DNA from: JBIIUJ01 sp044340025
GTDB lineage: Bacteria; Pseudomonadota; Alphaproteobacteria; Caulobacterales; Aquidulcibacteraceae
Reading direction: 5' to 3'
NCBI GenBank assembly: GCA_044340025.1
Contig: JBIIUJ010000005.1
Coordinates: 1 to 45,181 of the forward strand
Length of the DNA: 45,181 nt
The first letter of the stretch is position 1. Every line of letters starts with the position of its first letter. The translations under genes and the position numbers were made by a program. A model generated the notes under the pieces. It searched no databases. It saw only the letters and a list, made by a program, of their open reading frames with translations, and was not told the origin of the DNA. Positions 23,975-32,823 of this stretch are shown in pieces.

Positions 23975-24930
23975 AGCCAGCGCCGCCACCACGCCACGAA
24001 CCCGATCAGCGCCGCGCTCCCCGCCATGGCCCCAACCGCGAGCCAGCCGCCCAGCGGCTCCTGAAAGACGCTCATATGCTTGAAATTCATCCCGAAGATC
24101 GACGCGATCAGCGTCGGTGGCAGGAAAAACAGCGTGGCGCCCGCTGTCGCCTTCATTGCATCATTCTGCCGTGTCGCCACAAGGCCAAGCGCGGCGTCGA
24201 GCAGGAAGTTCACATCGGTGGTCAGGCCATCGGCCTGCAGCTCCAGATCGTCGATGTCGCGCGCCAGAACGTCCAGCCGCTCGGGCGGCAGAGCGTGGCG
24301 GCTGGCGACGGCGTTGGCGAAGCGGGTCAGCCGGCTGAGCGATCCCAGCGCATCACGCGCCTGGGCGGCGAGTGCGCCCAGCCTGCCCAGCGCGCGCAGG
24401 TGGCGCTCCAGATCGCGGGTGCGGCCGCGCCCGTTCGTCACCTGCAGCGCCAGGTCCTCCACCGCATCCACCGCGCCGGCGAGGCGGTCGGCGGTCCGCT
24501 CCACGAGGCTTTCCAGCAGAAGCAGCAACACGTCCGGCGCATTCAGCGCCTCGCCCAGCCGGACGGACGCCCGCCCCTTGCCGATCTCGAAGGCCGTGGG
24601 CGTGCAATGGCGCAGCGTGACCAGCCGGTTGCGCGCCAAAACAAACGTGACCGTGTCGCGCACCGTGCGCTCCTCGCGCGTGGTGATGACGGTGGGCGTC
24701 AGAAACAGGGCGCCGCCTTCCTCATAGAAGCGCGAGGATTCCTCCAGCGCCTCGCGCTCCGCCGGAGTGGGAATCTCCAGCCAGTGGGCGCTTTCCACCA
24801 GAGCCTCCTCGGCTTGTGTGGGGGTGAGCAGATCGATCCAGACGGCGGCGGGATCGATCAGGCCGGCCATCGGGTCGGCCGCCCGGGCGATGCGGCCGTC
24901 ATCGCCGCGCACAAAAACCGCCAAGGGCAT
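23971..24930 (-). CDS. corA: CorA-family divalent cation transporter
   Basis: This 319-residue protein has a large N-terminal cytosolic domain and two C-terminal membrane helices. The pore signature is IFGMNF (GMN motif) after a LIASIF helix, followed by a short periplasmic loop and the last helix, LAVGAMAGSAALIGFVAWW. It should mediate Mg2+ (or Co2+/Ni2+) uptake as a pentamer. The ATG at 24930 (MPLAVFVRGDDG) is chosen. The pirin gene upstream ends 22 bases before it, and the methyltransferase downstream is coupled by a GTGA overlap. Confidence 0.92.
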   Translation of the reverse strand: MPLAVFVRGDDGRIARAADPMAGLIDPAAVWIDLLTPTQAEEALVESAHWLEIPTPAEREALEESSRFYEEGGALFLTPTVITTREERTVRDTVTFVLARNRLVTLRHCTPTAFEIGKGRASVRLGEALNAPDVLLLLLESLVERTADRLAGAVDAVEDLALQVTNGRGRTRDLERHLRALGRLGALAAQARDALGSLSRLTRFANAVASRHALPPERLDVLARDIDDLELQADGLTTDVNFLLDAALGLVATRQNDAMKATAGATLFFLPPTLIASIFGMNFKHMSVFQEPLGGWLAVGAMAGSAALIGFVAWWRRWL

Positions 24931-24952
24931 CGATTGGCTTCCTTTCGGGAGT

Positions 24953-25810
24953 TCAGGGCAGCGGGATGAACTCCTGATCATCCCCCTCAGGCAACGCCAT
25001 GCGCCCGGCCGCCCAATCGGCCTTGGCCTGCTCGATGCGGGCTTTGGACGAGGACACGAAATTCCACCAGAGATGCCGCTCGCCCACGCTTTCCCCGCCG
25101 AGCAGCATCACGGTGGCGCCCGCCTCGCTGGTCAGGACGGGGGACTCCCCCGGAGCGAAGACGACAAGCTGGCCAGCGCAGATCGCGCGGCCAGCCACCT
25201 CGACCGCGCCCTCGGCCACATAGGCGGCCCGCTCGCGATAACCGCCCGGCACCGCCGCCCGGCCGCCGGGGCCAAGGGTGGCATGCACATAGAAGAGCGG
25301 GGAGGCGCCCTGCGCCGGGCTCCTTAAGCCATAGGCCTCCCCCGCAATCAGCCGAAGCCGGGCTGCGCCGTCCTCGAAAGCGGGGATGGTTTCGGCTGGA
25401 TGATGGGCGAAGCTGGGCTCCACCTCCTCCGCCTCCTCCGGCAGGGCGATCCAGGCCTGCATCCCGTGCATGCGCCAGCCGCTGGCGCGCAGGGCGGGAT
25501 CGGTGCGCTCGGAATGGACGATGCCGCGCCCGGCCGTCATCCAGTTCACGGCGCCCGGCAGGATCGGCTGATGCACGCCCGTGCTGTCGCGGTGATGGAT
25601 CGCGCCCTCGAACAGATAGGTCAGGGTGGCGAGCCCGATATGGGGATGGGGCCGCACATCGATCCCCTGACCCGGTCCGAAGGCCGCTGGCCCCATCTGA
25701 TCGAGGAAGACAAACGGGCCCACATGGCGCGCCTGCGCCATGGGCAGGGCGCGCGCCACCTCGAAACCGCCAAGATCCTTGCGATGAGCGTCGAGCACGA
25801 AAGCGATCAT
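24953..25810 (-). CDS. Pirin family protein
   Basis: This 285-residue bicupin matches pirin. The N-terminal domain has the metal-binding VRPHPHIGLATLTYLFEG and the loop GRGIVHSERT; the C-terminal domain is MLLGGESVGERHLWWNFVSSSKARIEQAKADW. Bacterial pirins are iron-containing proteins. Some have quercetin 2,3-dioxygenase activity and others affect central metabolism, so the role here is unknown. The N-terminal IAFVLDAHRKDLGGFEVARALP supports the ATG at 25810. Its start region is divergent from the TerB-family gene. Confidence 0.93.
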   Translation of the reverse strand: MIAFVLDAHRKDLGGFEVARALPMAQARHVGPFVFLDQMGPAAFGPGQGIDVRPHPHIGLATLTYLFEGAIHHRDSTGVHQPILPGAVNWMTAGRGIVHSERTDPALRASGWRMHGMQAWIALPEEAEEVEPSFAHHPAETIPAFEDGAARLRLIAGEAYGLRSPAQGASPLFYVHATLGPGGRAAVPGGYRERAAYVAEGAVEVAGRAICAGQLVVFAPGESPVLTSEAGATVMLLGGESVGERHLWWNFVSSSKARIEQAKADWAAGRMALPEGDDQEFIPLP

Positions 25811-25929
25811 GATGCAGGCCTAAACGATGCCGGCGGCCGCGTCATGACGAAAACCTCATCGCTTGCCCCTTTGACATTGGCGTGCGCGATCCCGACCTTT
25901 CCATCCAACCGCCTGAAGGAGGGCAAGCC

Positions 25930-26607
25930 ATGTTCGACGCCAACAAGATCATCCGCGCGCTTCAGACCGAAGGGCCCAGAGTGCTGGACGCGCTGAAATC
26001 GGAAGGCCGCGGCATGGCCGACCGGGTGAAGACCGACAAGGATAGCCAGAACCTCGCGCTGGGCGCCGGCGCGACCGGCATGCTGGGCGGGCTTCTGCTT
26101 GGCTCTTCGGGCAAGTTCGGCAGGCAGGTCGCCACGCTGGGCGGTCTCGCCGCCATTGGCACGCTTGCCTATCAGGCCTGGCAGAAGCACCAGGGCGCCG
26201 CCGGAGCCCCCGCTGCGCCTCAGGCCGGCGGACCGTTCCTCCCTGCGCCGGACAATGCCGCCGGCCAGGAAGAGCTGGGCAAGGCGGTGATCCGGGCCAT
26301 GATTGCGGCGACCAAGGCCGACGGGGCCATCAGCGCAGAGGAGCGCGCCGCGCTGTGGCAGCGGCTCGGCCAGGTGCAGCTCGACCCCGAAGAGCAGAGC
26401 TTCATCTTCGATGAGCTGGCCAAGCCCCTGAGCCTGGACGAAGTCGCCGCCGGCGCCACCAGCCCGGAACTGGCGGCGGAAATCTACGCCGCCTCACTCG
26501 TCGCAATCGATCCAGAAAAACCGGCCGAGAAGGCCTATCTCGGCGCGCTGGCCGGCAAGCTGAAACTGCCGGCCGGGCTGGTGCAGGAGATCCACGCCGC
26601 AGCGTGA
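25930..26607 (+). CDS. TerB-family (DUF533, YebE-like) protein
   Basis: The 225-residue product has a glycine-rich hydrophobic segment, LALGAGATGMLGGLLLGSSGKFGRQVATLGGLAAIGTLAYQAWQKH (about residues 36-80), probably membrane-associated. A Pro/Ala linker follows, then a C-terminal TerB-like helical domain (about residues 115-220, with VIRAMIAATKADGAISAEERAALW). This layout matches DUF533/YebE inner-membrane proteins of unknown function; the tellurite-resistance label comes from the domain name only. The ATG at 25930 follows GAAGGAGGGC, a strong ribosome site. A palindromic repeat lies downstream. Confidence 0.88.
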   Translation: MFDANKIIRALQTEGPRVLDALKSEGRGMADRVKTDKDSQNLALGAGATGMLGGLLLGSSGKFGRQVATLGGLAAIGTLAYQAWQKHQGAAGAPAAPQAGGPFLPAPDNAAGQEELGKAVIRAMIAATKADGAISAEERAALWQRLGQVQLDPEEQSFIFDELAKPLSLDEVAAGATSPELAAEIYAASLVAIDPEKPAEKAYLGALAGKLKLPAGLVQEIHAAA

Positions 26608-26643
26608 GCTTTGGGGGCGTGGCTCAGCCTACCTTGAAAGAAG

Positions 26644-26727
26644 CCCCCTCCCCGGCGCAGGCCGGGGCCCAGGCCTTGCGGCGCCCTAGCCCTGGACCTG
26701 GGTCCCGGCCTTCGCCGGGAGAGGGGG
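26644..26727. repeat. Palindromic intergenic repeat, type B
   Basis: The left arm (26644-26673, with CCGGCGCAGGCCGGGG and CCCAGG) and the right arm (26697-26727, with CCTGGGTCCCGG and CTTCGCCGGGAGAGG) form a long imperfect inverted repeat between two convergent genes. Related dispersed elements built around CGGCGAAGGCCGGGACCCAG are common between genes of alphaproteobacteria. It may serve as a bidirectional transcription barrier. Confidence 0.65.
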
Positions 26728-26785
26728 AGACGCTTCAATGGGGAGCTCGACGGCTCCCGAAACCATAGGCGAGAGCCCAGAGCCC

Positions 26786-29008
26786 TCACCCGGCGCCCGC
26801 CTTGCCCATCACCCAGAGCGCGAACGCCCATTCCTGGGCGACTTCCTTCAGGCTGTCGAACCGGCCCGAGGCGCCGCCATGGCCGGCTTCCATGTTGGTG
26901 CGCAGCAGGAAGGGCCCGGCGTTGGGGGCATGGTGGCGCAATTGCGCGATCCACTTGGCCGGCTCCCAATAGGTGACCTGGCTATCGGAAAGCGCGGTGA
27001 GCGCCAGGATCGGGGGATAGGGCTTGTCGCCCACATTCTCGTAAGGGCTGTAGGCAGCCATCGTGTCATAGGCCTTGGGATCGCGAATGGGGTCGCCCCA
27101 TTCGGTCCATTCCGGCGGCGTGAGCGGCAGGGTCGCGTCCGAGATCGTGTTCATCACGTCCACGAACGGCACCGCAGCGATCACGCCGCCAAACAGTTCC
27201 GGCCGCTGGTTGATGACCGCCCCAACGAGCAGTCCGCCAGCCGAGCCGCCCTGGATCACGATCCGGCGCGGGCTGGAGAAGTTTTGCGCGATCAGCGCTT
27301 CAGCCGCAGCGATGAAATCGGTGAAGGTGTTCTGCTTGTTGGCGAGCTTGCCGTCGGTATACCACGCAAAGCCCCGCTCCTGCCCGCCGCGGATGTGGGC
27401 GATGGCGTAGATGAAGCCGCGGTCCACCAGGCTGAGCCGCGCGGTGGAGAAGGTCGCGGGCATCGAAATGCCGTAGCTGCCATAGCCATAAAGCAGGGTC
27501 GGCGCCGAGCCGTCGACCGGGGTTCCCTTCCTGTACAGGATGGTCACCGGCCCCTGCGCGCCGCCCGCGGACGGCGCGTTGATGCGGCGCACGACATACT
27601 GGGCCGGATCGTGGCCCGAGGGCACTTCCTGGCGCTTGCGCAGCACCCGCGTGCGGGCGACCATATCGTAGTCCCACGTCTCGCGCGGGGTGGACGGCGA
27701 CTGATAGACAAAGCGCAGCGTGGTGGTGTCCCACTCATAGCCGCGGCTGAGATCGAGGTCGTAGGCCTCTTCGGGGAAGGAGACTGCGTGCTCCTCGCCC
27801 GTATCCATCGCCCGCACAGTCAGGCGAGGCAGGGCATCGACCATTTCGGCGCGCACCAGATGGTTCTTGTAGGCTGAAAGCCCCTCCACCAGCGTGCCCG
27901 GCCGATGAGGCACCACGTCCTGCCAGTTCGCTTTGCCGGGCGAAGCAATCGGCGCGCGCACGATCTTGAAGTCCACCGCGCCATCGGCGTTGGTGCGGAT
28001 GTAGAAATGATCCCCGTGGTGTTCGGGGTAGTATTCCAGCCCGCGCGTGCGGCGCTGGATCAGGCGCGGCCGCGCCGTCGGCGTGGCGAGCGGAAGGAAA
28101 CGCGCCTCGCTGGCGTCCGACTTTGAGGAGACAATGAAGAGATAGTCCCCGGAATCGGAAGCCCCGATCCCCATCTGCCAGGTGGGGTCTTTCTCTTCAT
28201 AAATGATCACGTCGGCGGCAGGATCCGTGCCCACGACATGGCGCTTGACCCAGCGCGACCGGACATTGTCGTCCTGCACCACATAAAAACAGGTGCGGCT
28301 GTCCTTGGCCCACACGACTGCGCCGTCGGTGCGTTGGAGGGCATAGGAAAGGTCCTGGCCATTCGCGGCGATGCGGAACCGGGTGGTGACCAGACGGGCG
28401 CCTTCGGTATCCACGCCATAGGCGAAGAAGGCGTGATCCGGGCTATGGGCGGCGCCGCGCAGCAGCCAGAACTTCTCGCCCTTCGCCGCCTCGTCGCCGT
28501 CGATCAGGATCTGCTCGGGGCCGGTTGCGGCCTTCGCCGCATCGATCGGGATGCGCGCCAGGATGGGATACTGGCCGCCCTCGCGGAAGCGGTTGAGATA
28601 GGCGAAGGCGCCGTCCGGCGCCGGCACGCTGGAATCATTCTCCTTGATGCGGCCGCGCATCTCGGAAAACAGCGTCTCGCGCAGCGCCTCGGTGGGCTTG
28701 AGCATCACGGCGTCGAGGTAGGCGTTTTCCGCCTCGAGGTGGGTGCGGATATCAGCGCGCAGCGCGCCCGGATTGGTCAGAACCTCCTGCCAGTTATCGT
28801 CGCGCATCCAGCCATAGGCGTCTTCGCGGGTGCGGCCGAGCTGGGTGATGGTCTTGACGTCGCGGCGGGCGATTGGGGGCGTCGGCATGCGGCTCATCGA
28901 TACTGGACCGCCGCTCGGGGCTCGCGCGGCGTCCTGGGCCAATAGCGGGGGCGCGCCCGCCGCCACAAGAGCGCTGGCGCCGGTGGAAAGAAGCGTGCGA
29001 CGGTTCAT
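26786..29008 (-). CDS. Oligopeptidase B, S9 family, with Tat-like signal
   Basis: The 740-residue serine peptidase cleaves after basic residues in short peptides. It has an N-terminal beta-propeller (about residues 60-470) and a C-terminal alpha/beta hydrolase domain, with the nucleophile in IVIQGGSAGGLLVGA, RGGQERGFAWYTDGK upstream of it, and the catalytic His in the final MEAGHGGASGRFDSLKE. The N-terminus MNRRTLLSTGASALVAAGAPPLLAQDA has a twin-arginine-like signal, so this copy is probably exported, unlike E. coli PtrB. The ATG at 29008 gives this signal; a longer reading adds 14 unlikely residues. Confidence 0.93.
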   Translation of the reverse strand: MNRRTLLSTGASALVAAGAPPLLAQDAARAPSGGPVSMSRMPTPPIARRDVKTITQLGRTREDAYGWMRDDNWQEVLTNPGALRADIRTHLEAENAYLDAVMLKPTEALRETLFSEMRGRIKENDSSVPAPDGAFAYLNRFREGGQYPILARIPIDAAKAATGPEQILIDGDEAAKGEKFWLLRGAAHSPDHAFFAYGVDTEGARLVTTRFRIAANGQDLSYALQRTDGAVVWAKDSRTCFYVVQDDNVRSRWVKRHVVGTDPAADVIIYEEKDPTWQMGIGASDSGDYLFIVSSKSDASEARFLPLATPTARPRLIQRRTRGLEYYPEHHGDHFYIRTNADGAVDFKIVRAPIASPGKANWQDVVPHRPGTLVEGLSAYKNHLVRAEMVDALPRLTVRAMDTGEEHAVSFPEEAYDLDLSRGYEWDTTTLRFVYQSPSTPRETWDYDMVARTRVLRKRQEVPSGHDPAQYVVRRINAPSAGGAQGPVTILYRKGTPVDGSAPTLLYGYGSYGISMPATFSTARLSLVDRGFIYAIAHIRGGQERGFAWYTDGKLANKQNTFTDFIAAAEALIAQNFSSPRRIVIQGGSAGGLLVGAVINQRPELFGGVIAAVPFVDVMNTISDATLPLTPPEWTEWGDPIRDPKAYDTMAAYSPYENVGDKPYPPILALTALSDSQVTYWEPAKWIAQLRHHAPNAGPFLLRTNMEAGHGGASGRFDSLKEVAQEWAFALWVMGKAGAG

Positions 29009-29195
29009 CGAGTAGATCCCTGAGATTTGCGCCCAAGGCTTGCCATCCATGCTGGCCGCGTCAATGGCTGCGGGCGGGCGGGGCTGCGCGTTACAGAAGA
29101 TTCATGCGGCGATCTGCGACATTCAGTCCGGTTGACCATGCAGCGCCGAGACCCGGAACGGGATGCGCATCGATCGAGAACGGAGTAAGGTCGAC

Positions 29196-29218
29196 GCATG
29201 TCCGCTGGTCGGACATGC
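29196..29218 (+). promoter_or_regulatory. Inverted repeat before the protease gene
   Basis: Eight-base arms GCATGTCC and GGACATGC are separated by 7 bases and lie 24 bases upstream of the GTG chosen for the trypsin-like protease. The site could be an operator or an mRNA hairpin near the ribosome site. The regulator is unknown and this is a visual call. Confidence 0.4.
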
Positions 29219-29241
29219 AGGGAAGGCGACGGACGGGCTGC

Positions 29242-30015
29242 GTGGCGACTGATCTCAATCTCGCGCTGATGCGCGCCACCTACAAGCTGGAGCAGGTGCA
29301 GGCCGACGGGACGCGGATCGTCGGCACCGGCTGGCTGGTGCGCCTGTCTGCCGACCAGGGAGACGGGCCGCCGCCCTATGCGCTCGTGACCGCACGCCAC
29401 GTGTTTGACAGGATGCGCAAGCCGGAGGCCACCGTGCACTGGCGCCGTCTGAGCGGTGAAGGCGTCTGGTCGCGGGAGGCGCGTCCGCTTGCAGTGCGCG
29501 CGCCGGATCTGGCGCCGCTTTACACCGAGCATGGCCAGCGCGACATCGCGGTCATTCCCGTGACGCCGCCAGACCATGCCGAGGCGGCGGCGATCGACAT
29601 CACGATGCTCGCCGATGTCGACACGTTCGCGATGAACGACATCCGGCCAGGCGACGAGTTTCTGTGTCTGGGCTATCCCAAGGGGATCACGGCCAATGAT
29701 GCGGGCTTTCCGATCCTGCGCTCTGGCCGGATCGCGTCCTATCCGCTGTCCCCGCCGACGCAGTATCCCACCTTCCTGATGGATTTCGCGGTCTTCGCCG
29801 GAAACAGCGGCGGACCAGTCTATATGGCCGAGCGGGCCCGCCGGCGGGCGGGGTCGCTGGAGTTCGAAAACGCCCAATTCATCGCCGGCATGCTGGCCCA
29901 GCAGGTGGTCCTGACCGAGGAGCGCCTTGAAATCGGGATCGTGATCCACGCCATGTATGTGCGCGAGGCGCTCCAGAAGCTGCGCGTGGCCCCGCTCAAC
30001 GCGGCGGTGGCCTAG
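29242..30015 (+). CDS. Trypsin-like serine protease, no signal peptide
   Basis: The 257-residue product has a chymotrypsin-fold triad: His53 in VTARHVFD, Asp101 in RDIAVIPV and Ser189 in GNSGGPVYM, with FLCLGYPKG between. No PDZ domain, signal peptide or membrane segment is seen, unlike DegP/HtrA proteins, so it is probably cytosolic. Substrates are unknown. I chose the GTG at 29242 because the sequence becomes protein-like there (TDLNLALMRATYKLE). The in-frame ATG at 29215 lies inside an inverted repeat but remains possible. It converges on gcrA with 3 bases between the stops. Confidence 0.83.
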   Translation: MATDLNLALMRATYKLEQVQADGTRIVGTGWLVRLSADQGDGPPPYALVTARHVFDRMRKPEATVHWRRLSGEGVWSREARPLAVRAPDLAPLYTEHGQRDIAVIPVTPPDHAEAAAIDITMLADVDTFAMNDIRPGDEFLCLGYPKGITANDAGFPILRSGRIASYPLSPPTQYPTFLMDFAVFAGNSGGPVYMAERARRRAGSLEFENAQFIAGMLAQQVVLTEERLEIGIVIHAMYVREALQKLRVAPLNAAVA

Positions 30016-30018
30016 CCT

Positions 30019-30579
30019 CTAGAGCGAGGCGAGGCGGGCATAGCGCCGGATCTCGGCGGCCGCCACATCCTCGTCCCGGCGGGTTTTCTTGCGTGGCGCG
30101 GCGGGCTGGTAGGCCACGGCTGCGTGCTCTTCGCAATAGACCTTGCCGTCGGCCGTGTGCTTGCCGCAGAAGCCGAAGCCCGGCGAACCCGGATCCCCGA
30201 CCGGCCACTTGCACATGCCGGGCTTCAGACCCAGCACATCGACGGTGGCCACGTCATCGCTGAGGCGCGCGCTTGGGCGGGCGGCGAGCGGAACCGGAGA
30301 CGGCGCAGCCACCGGGACCAAAGCAATCGTGCGCGGCGGCAGCCCGGGCGAAGCGGGCGTGACGATCCGCGGCTTGGGCGCGGGCGCCGCCACCGGAACG
30401 CGCTTGACCGGACGGGATGGCGCAGCGCGGCCCGCCAGACCCAGACGATGCACCTTGCCGATCACGGCGTTTCGGGTGACCCCGCCAAGCGCCTTGGCGA
30501 TCTGGCTTGCGCTCAAGCCATCGGTCCAGAGCTTCTTGAGCTGCTCAACCCGTTCGTCTGTCCAGCCTGCCAGCGACAT
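30019..30579 (-). CDS. gcrA: GcrA-family cell-cycle regulator
   Basis: GcrA is a sigma70-associated transcription activator that reads GANTC sites methylated by CcrM and drives S-phase genes in Caulobacter-like bacteria. The 186-residue product has the N-terminal DNA-binding domain (GWTDERVEQLKKLWTDGLSASQIAKALGGVTRNAVIGKVHRLGL). A Pro/Ala-rich linker follows (about residues 52-110), then the C-terminal sigma-interacting domain with CKWPVGDPGSPGFGFCGK and YCEEHAAVAYQ. All blocks are present. It is divergent from the ABC-2 permease gene with about 187 bases between. Its presence is a strong taxonomic hint. Confidence 0.95.
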   Translation of the reverse strand: MSLAGWTDERVEQLKKLWTDGLSASQIAKALGGVTRNAVIGKVHRLGLAGRAAPSRPVKRVPVAAPAPKPRIVTPASPGLPPRTIALVPVAAPSPVPLAARPSARLSDDVATVDVLGLKPGMCKWPVGDPGSPGFGFCGKHTADGKVYCEEHAAVAYQPAAPRKKTRRDEDVAAAEIRRYARLASL

Positions 30580-30766
30580 CGCTACCCCCCAGATTTAGGC
30601 CCGCCTCTGCGGACCGCCGGGCTTTCATGGCTAGATATGGTGCATAGGCGCGGGGACGGCACAAGCGCTAGCTGACGATTTATCCCCAAGAGCGTGCGCT
30701 CTCTACATCTTGTGTGCGGGTTTGTGCGGGCTTGCCTCCGGCCGCCGCCAGGCGCATCAGGAGGCC

Positions 30767-31564
30767 ATGAGCACGCTGCCTGCACCGCGCACCTATGGCG
30801 CAATCAACCTCATCGGCGTCTGGACGCTGTATGTCCGCGAAGTGCTGCGCTTCATGAAAGTGCTGATGCAGACGGTGGTGGGGCCGGTGGTGTCCACCTG
30901 GCTCTATATGGTCGTGTTCGTGGTGGCGTTCGGCGCTGACAAGCGCATGGTGGAGGGCGTCAGCCTGCCCGACTTTCTGGCGCCGGGCCTGATCATGCTG
31001 GCGGTTCTATCGAACGCCTTCGCCAATTCCAGCTCCTCGCTGATCGTGGCCAAGATGCAGGGCAATGCGAGCGACTTCCTGATGCCGCCGCTTTCGGCGG
31101 GCGAGCTGACGGCTGCGTTCGTCGCCGGCGCGGTCACGCGGGGGGTGGCGGTGGCGGTGGCCTGCGCAGCTTCGGTGGCGTTCTACGCTGATGTCTGGCC
31201 CAAGGACTGGCTGGCGGCGATCTACTTCACGCTTGCCGCATCGGTGGTGTTTTCCACCCTCGGGGTGATCGGGGGCGTCTGGGCCGACAAATTCGACCAT
31301 CTGGCCGCTGTGACCACCTTTGTGATCACGCCCCTCACCTTCCTGTCGGGCACCTTTTATTCCACCAGGGTTCTGCCAGAGCCGTTCTACACGATCACCC
31401 ACTGGAACCCTGTCTTCTACATGATCGACGGGGTGCGTTACGGCTTTACCGGCCACGCCGATGGGGATCTGGCGATCGGGGCGGTCTATGTGGGCGTGCT
31501 GGCGCTTGCCGGTCTCGTCGCGTGCTGGGCGCTGTTCCGGTCGGGCTGGAAGATGAAGGCGTGA
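30767..31564 (+). CDS. ABC-2 type transporter permease
   Basis: The 265-residue membrane protein has about six helices, including VVGPVVSTWLYMVVFVVAFG near the N-terminus and LITPL-type VITPLTFLSGTFYSTRVLPEPF, the hallmark ABC-2 segment, before HWNPVFYMIDGVRYGFTG. Such permeases export polysaccharides, lipids or drugs with an ATPase partner. No ABC ATPase gene is adjacent, so the partner must be elsewhere or supplied by another system. The ATG at 30767 follows CAGGAGGCC, a strong ribosome site. argD starts 68 bases downstream. Confidence 0.9.
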   Translation: MSTLPAPRTYGAINLIGVWTLYVREVLRFMKVLMQTVVGPVVSTWLYMVVFVVAFGADKRMVEGVSLPDFLAPGLIMLAVLSNAFANSSSSLIVAKMQGNASDFLMPPLSAGELTAAFVAGAVTRGVAVAVACAASVAFYADVWPKDWLAAIYFTLAASVVFSTLGVIGGVWADKFDHLAAVTTFVITPLTFLSGTFYSTRVLPEPFYTITHWNPVFYMIDGVRYGFTGHADGDLAIGAVYVGVLALAGLVACWALFRSGWKMKA

Positions 31565-31632
31565 ACGTGGCTTGACCCAGCGGCGCCGGCGCCTAACGTG
31601 CGCCGCTTTCCTGACGCTAGGAGGCGCTTTTC

Positions 31633-32823
31633 ATGACTGCCGGTCCGCTTTTGCCCGTTTACGCTCCGTCTCCGGCGGATTTCGTGCGTGGCCGAGGCGC
31701 GCGTCTGGAGGCGGCCGACGGCAAGGTCTATCTCGATTTCATCGCCGGGATCGCGGTGAATGCGCTGGGCCACTGCCACCCCAAACTGGTGGCCGCCCTG
31801 AAGGACCAGGCCGACAAGCTCTGGCAGGTCTCCAACCTTTACCAGACCGACCTGCAGCGCAGCCTCGCGCAGCGCTATGTCGATCTGACGTTCGCCGATC
31901 ACGTCTATTTCGCCAATTCGGGGGCGGAGGCCGTGGAAGCGGCGCTGAAGATCGCGCGCAAGTATTTCTCCGCCAAGGGCGAGCCGGAGCGGATCGACAT
32001 CATCGGCTTCGAGGGCTCGTTCCACGGCCGCACCTATGGCGCGATCAATGCCGCCGGCAATCCGAACTATGTCGATGGTTTTGGCCCGCGGCTACCGGGC
32101 TATGTCCGGCTGCCCTGGGGCGATCACGAGGCGTTGGAGGCCGCTGTGTCGGCCCCCACGGCCTGTGCGGTGATCGTGGAGCCGGTGCAGGGCGAAGGCG
32201 GCGTTCGCGCCATGCCCGACGCGTGCCTCCAAGGCCTGCGCGATCTGTGCACCAAGCATGGCGTGCTGCTGATCCTCGATGAGGTGCAGTGCGGCGCGAG
32301 CCGGACCGGCAAGCTGTTCGCCCATGAGTGGGCCGGCGTGACGCCAGACATTCTGTGCGCGGCCAAGGGTATAGGCGGCGGTTTTCCCATCGGCGCCTGC
32401 CTCACCACGGCGGATGCGTCTTCGGGCATGGCGAAGGGAACGCACGGCTCCACCTTCGGCGGCGCGCCGCTCGCCATGGCGGTGGGCCATGCCGTGCTCG
32501 ACGAGATCGCCTCGCCGGCGCTTCTGGAGCATGTCCTGAAAATCTCCAATCACCTGACCCAGGCGCTGGAAGGCGTGAAGGACCGCAACCGCGATCTGGT
32601 GGTGGCGCTGCGCGGCAAGGGCCTGCTGCGCGGGCTCAAGCTGACGATCGATCCGCTCCCGGTGCGCACCGCCTGTTTCGAGCAGGGGCTTCTGGTCGGC
32701 ACGGCCGGCGACAACGTGCTGCGCATGGCGCCGCCGCTGATCATCGATGAGAAAGACGTGGGCGAAGCGATCGAGAAAATCGAGGCGGCTCTCGGCCTCG
32801 CGCGGGCTGCGCAAGCGGCATGA
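31633..32823 (+). CDS. argD: Acetylornithine aminotransferase
   Basis: ArgD converts N-acetylglutamate semialdehyde to N-acetylornithine in arginine synthesis and can also act in lysine synthesis. The 396-residue PLP enzyme has FIAGIAVNALGHCHPKLVAAL, YFANSGAEAVEAALKIARKY, ILDEVQCGASRTGKLFAHE and the PLP-lysine segment AAKGIGGGFPIGAC. argF follows with an ATGA overlap, so its role in arginine synthesis is well supported. The start is preceded by TAGGAGG. Confidence 0.95.
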   Translation: MTAGPLLPVYAPSPADFVRGRGARLEAADGKVYLDFIAGIAVNALGHCHPKLVAALKDQADKLWQVSNLYQTDLQRSLAQRYVDLTFADHVYFANSGAEAVEAALKIARKYFSAKGEPERIDIIGFEGSFHGRTYGAINAAGNPNYVDGFGPRLPGYVRLPWGDHEALEAAVSAPTACAVIVEPVQGEGGVRAMPDACLQGLRDLCTKHGVLLILDEVQCGASRTGKLFAHEWAGVTPDILCAAKGIGGGFPIGACLTTADASSGMAKGTHGSTFGGAPLAMAVGHAVLDEIASPALLEHVLKISNHLTQALEGVKDRNRDLVVALRGKGLLRGLKLTIDPLPVRTACFEQGLLVGTAGDNVLRMAPPLIIDEKDVGEAIEKIEAALGLARAAQAA

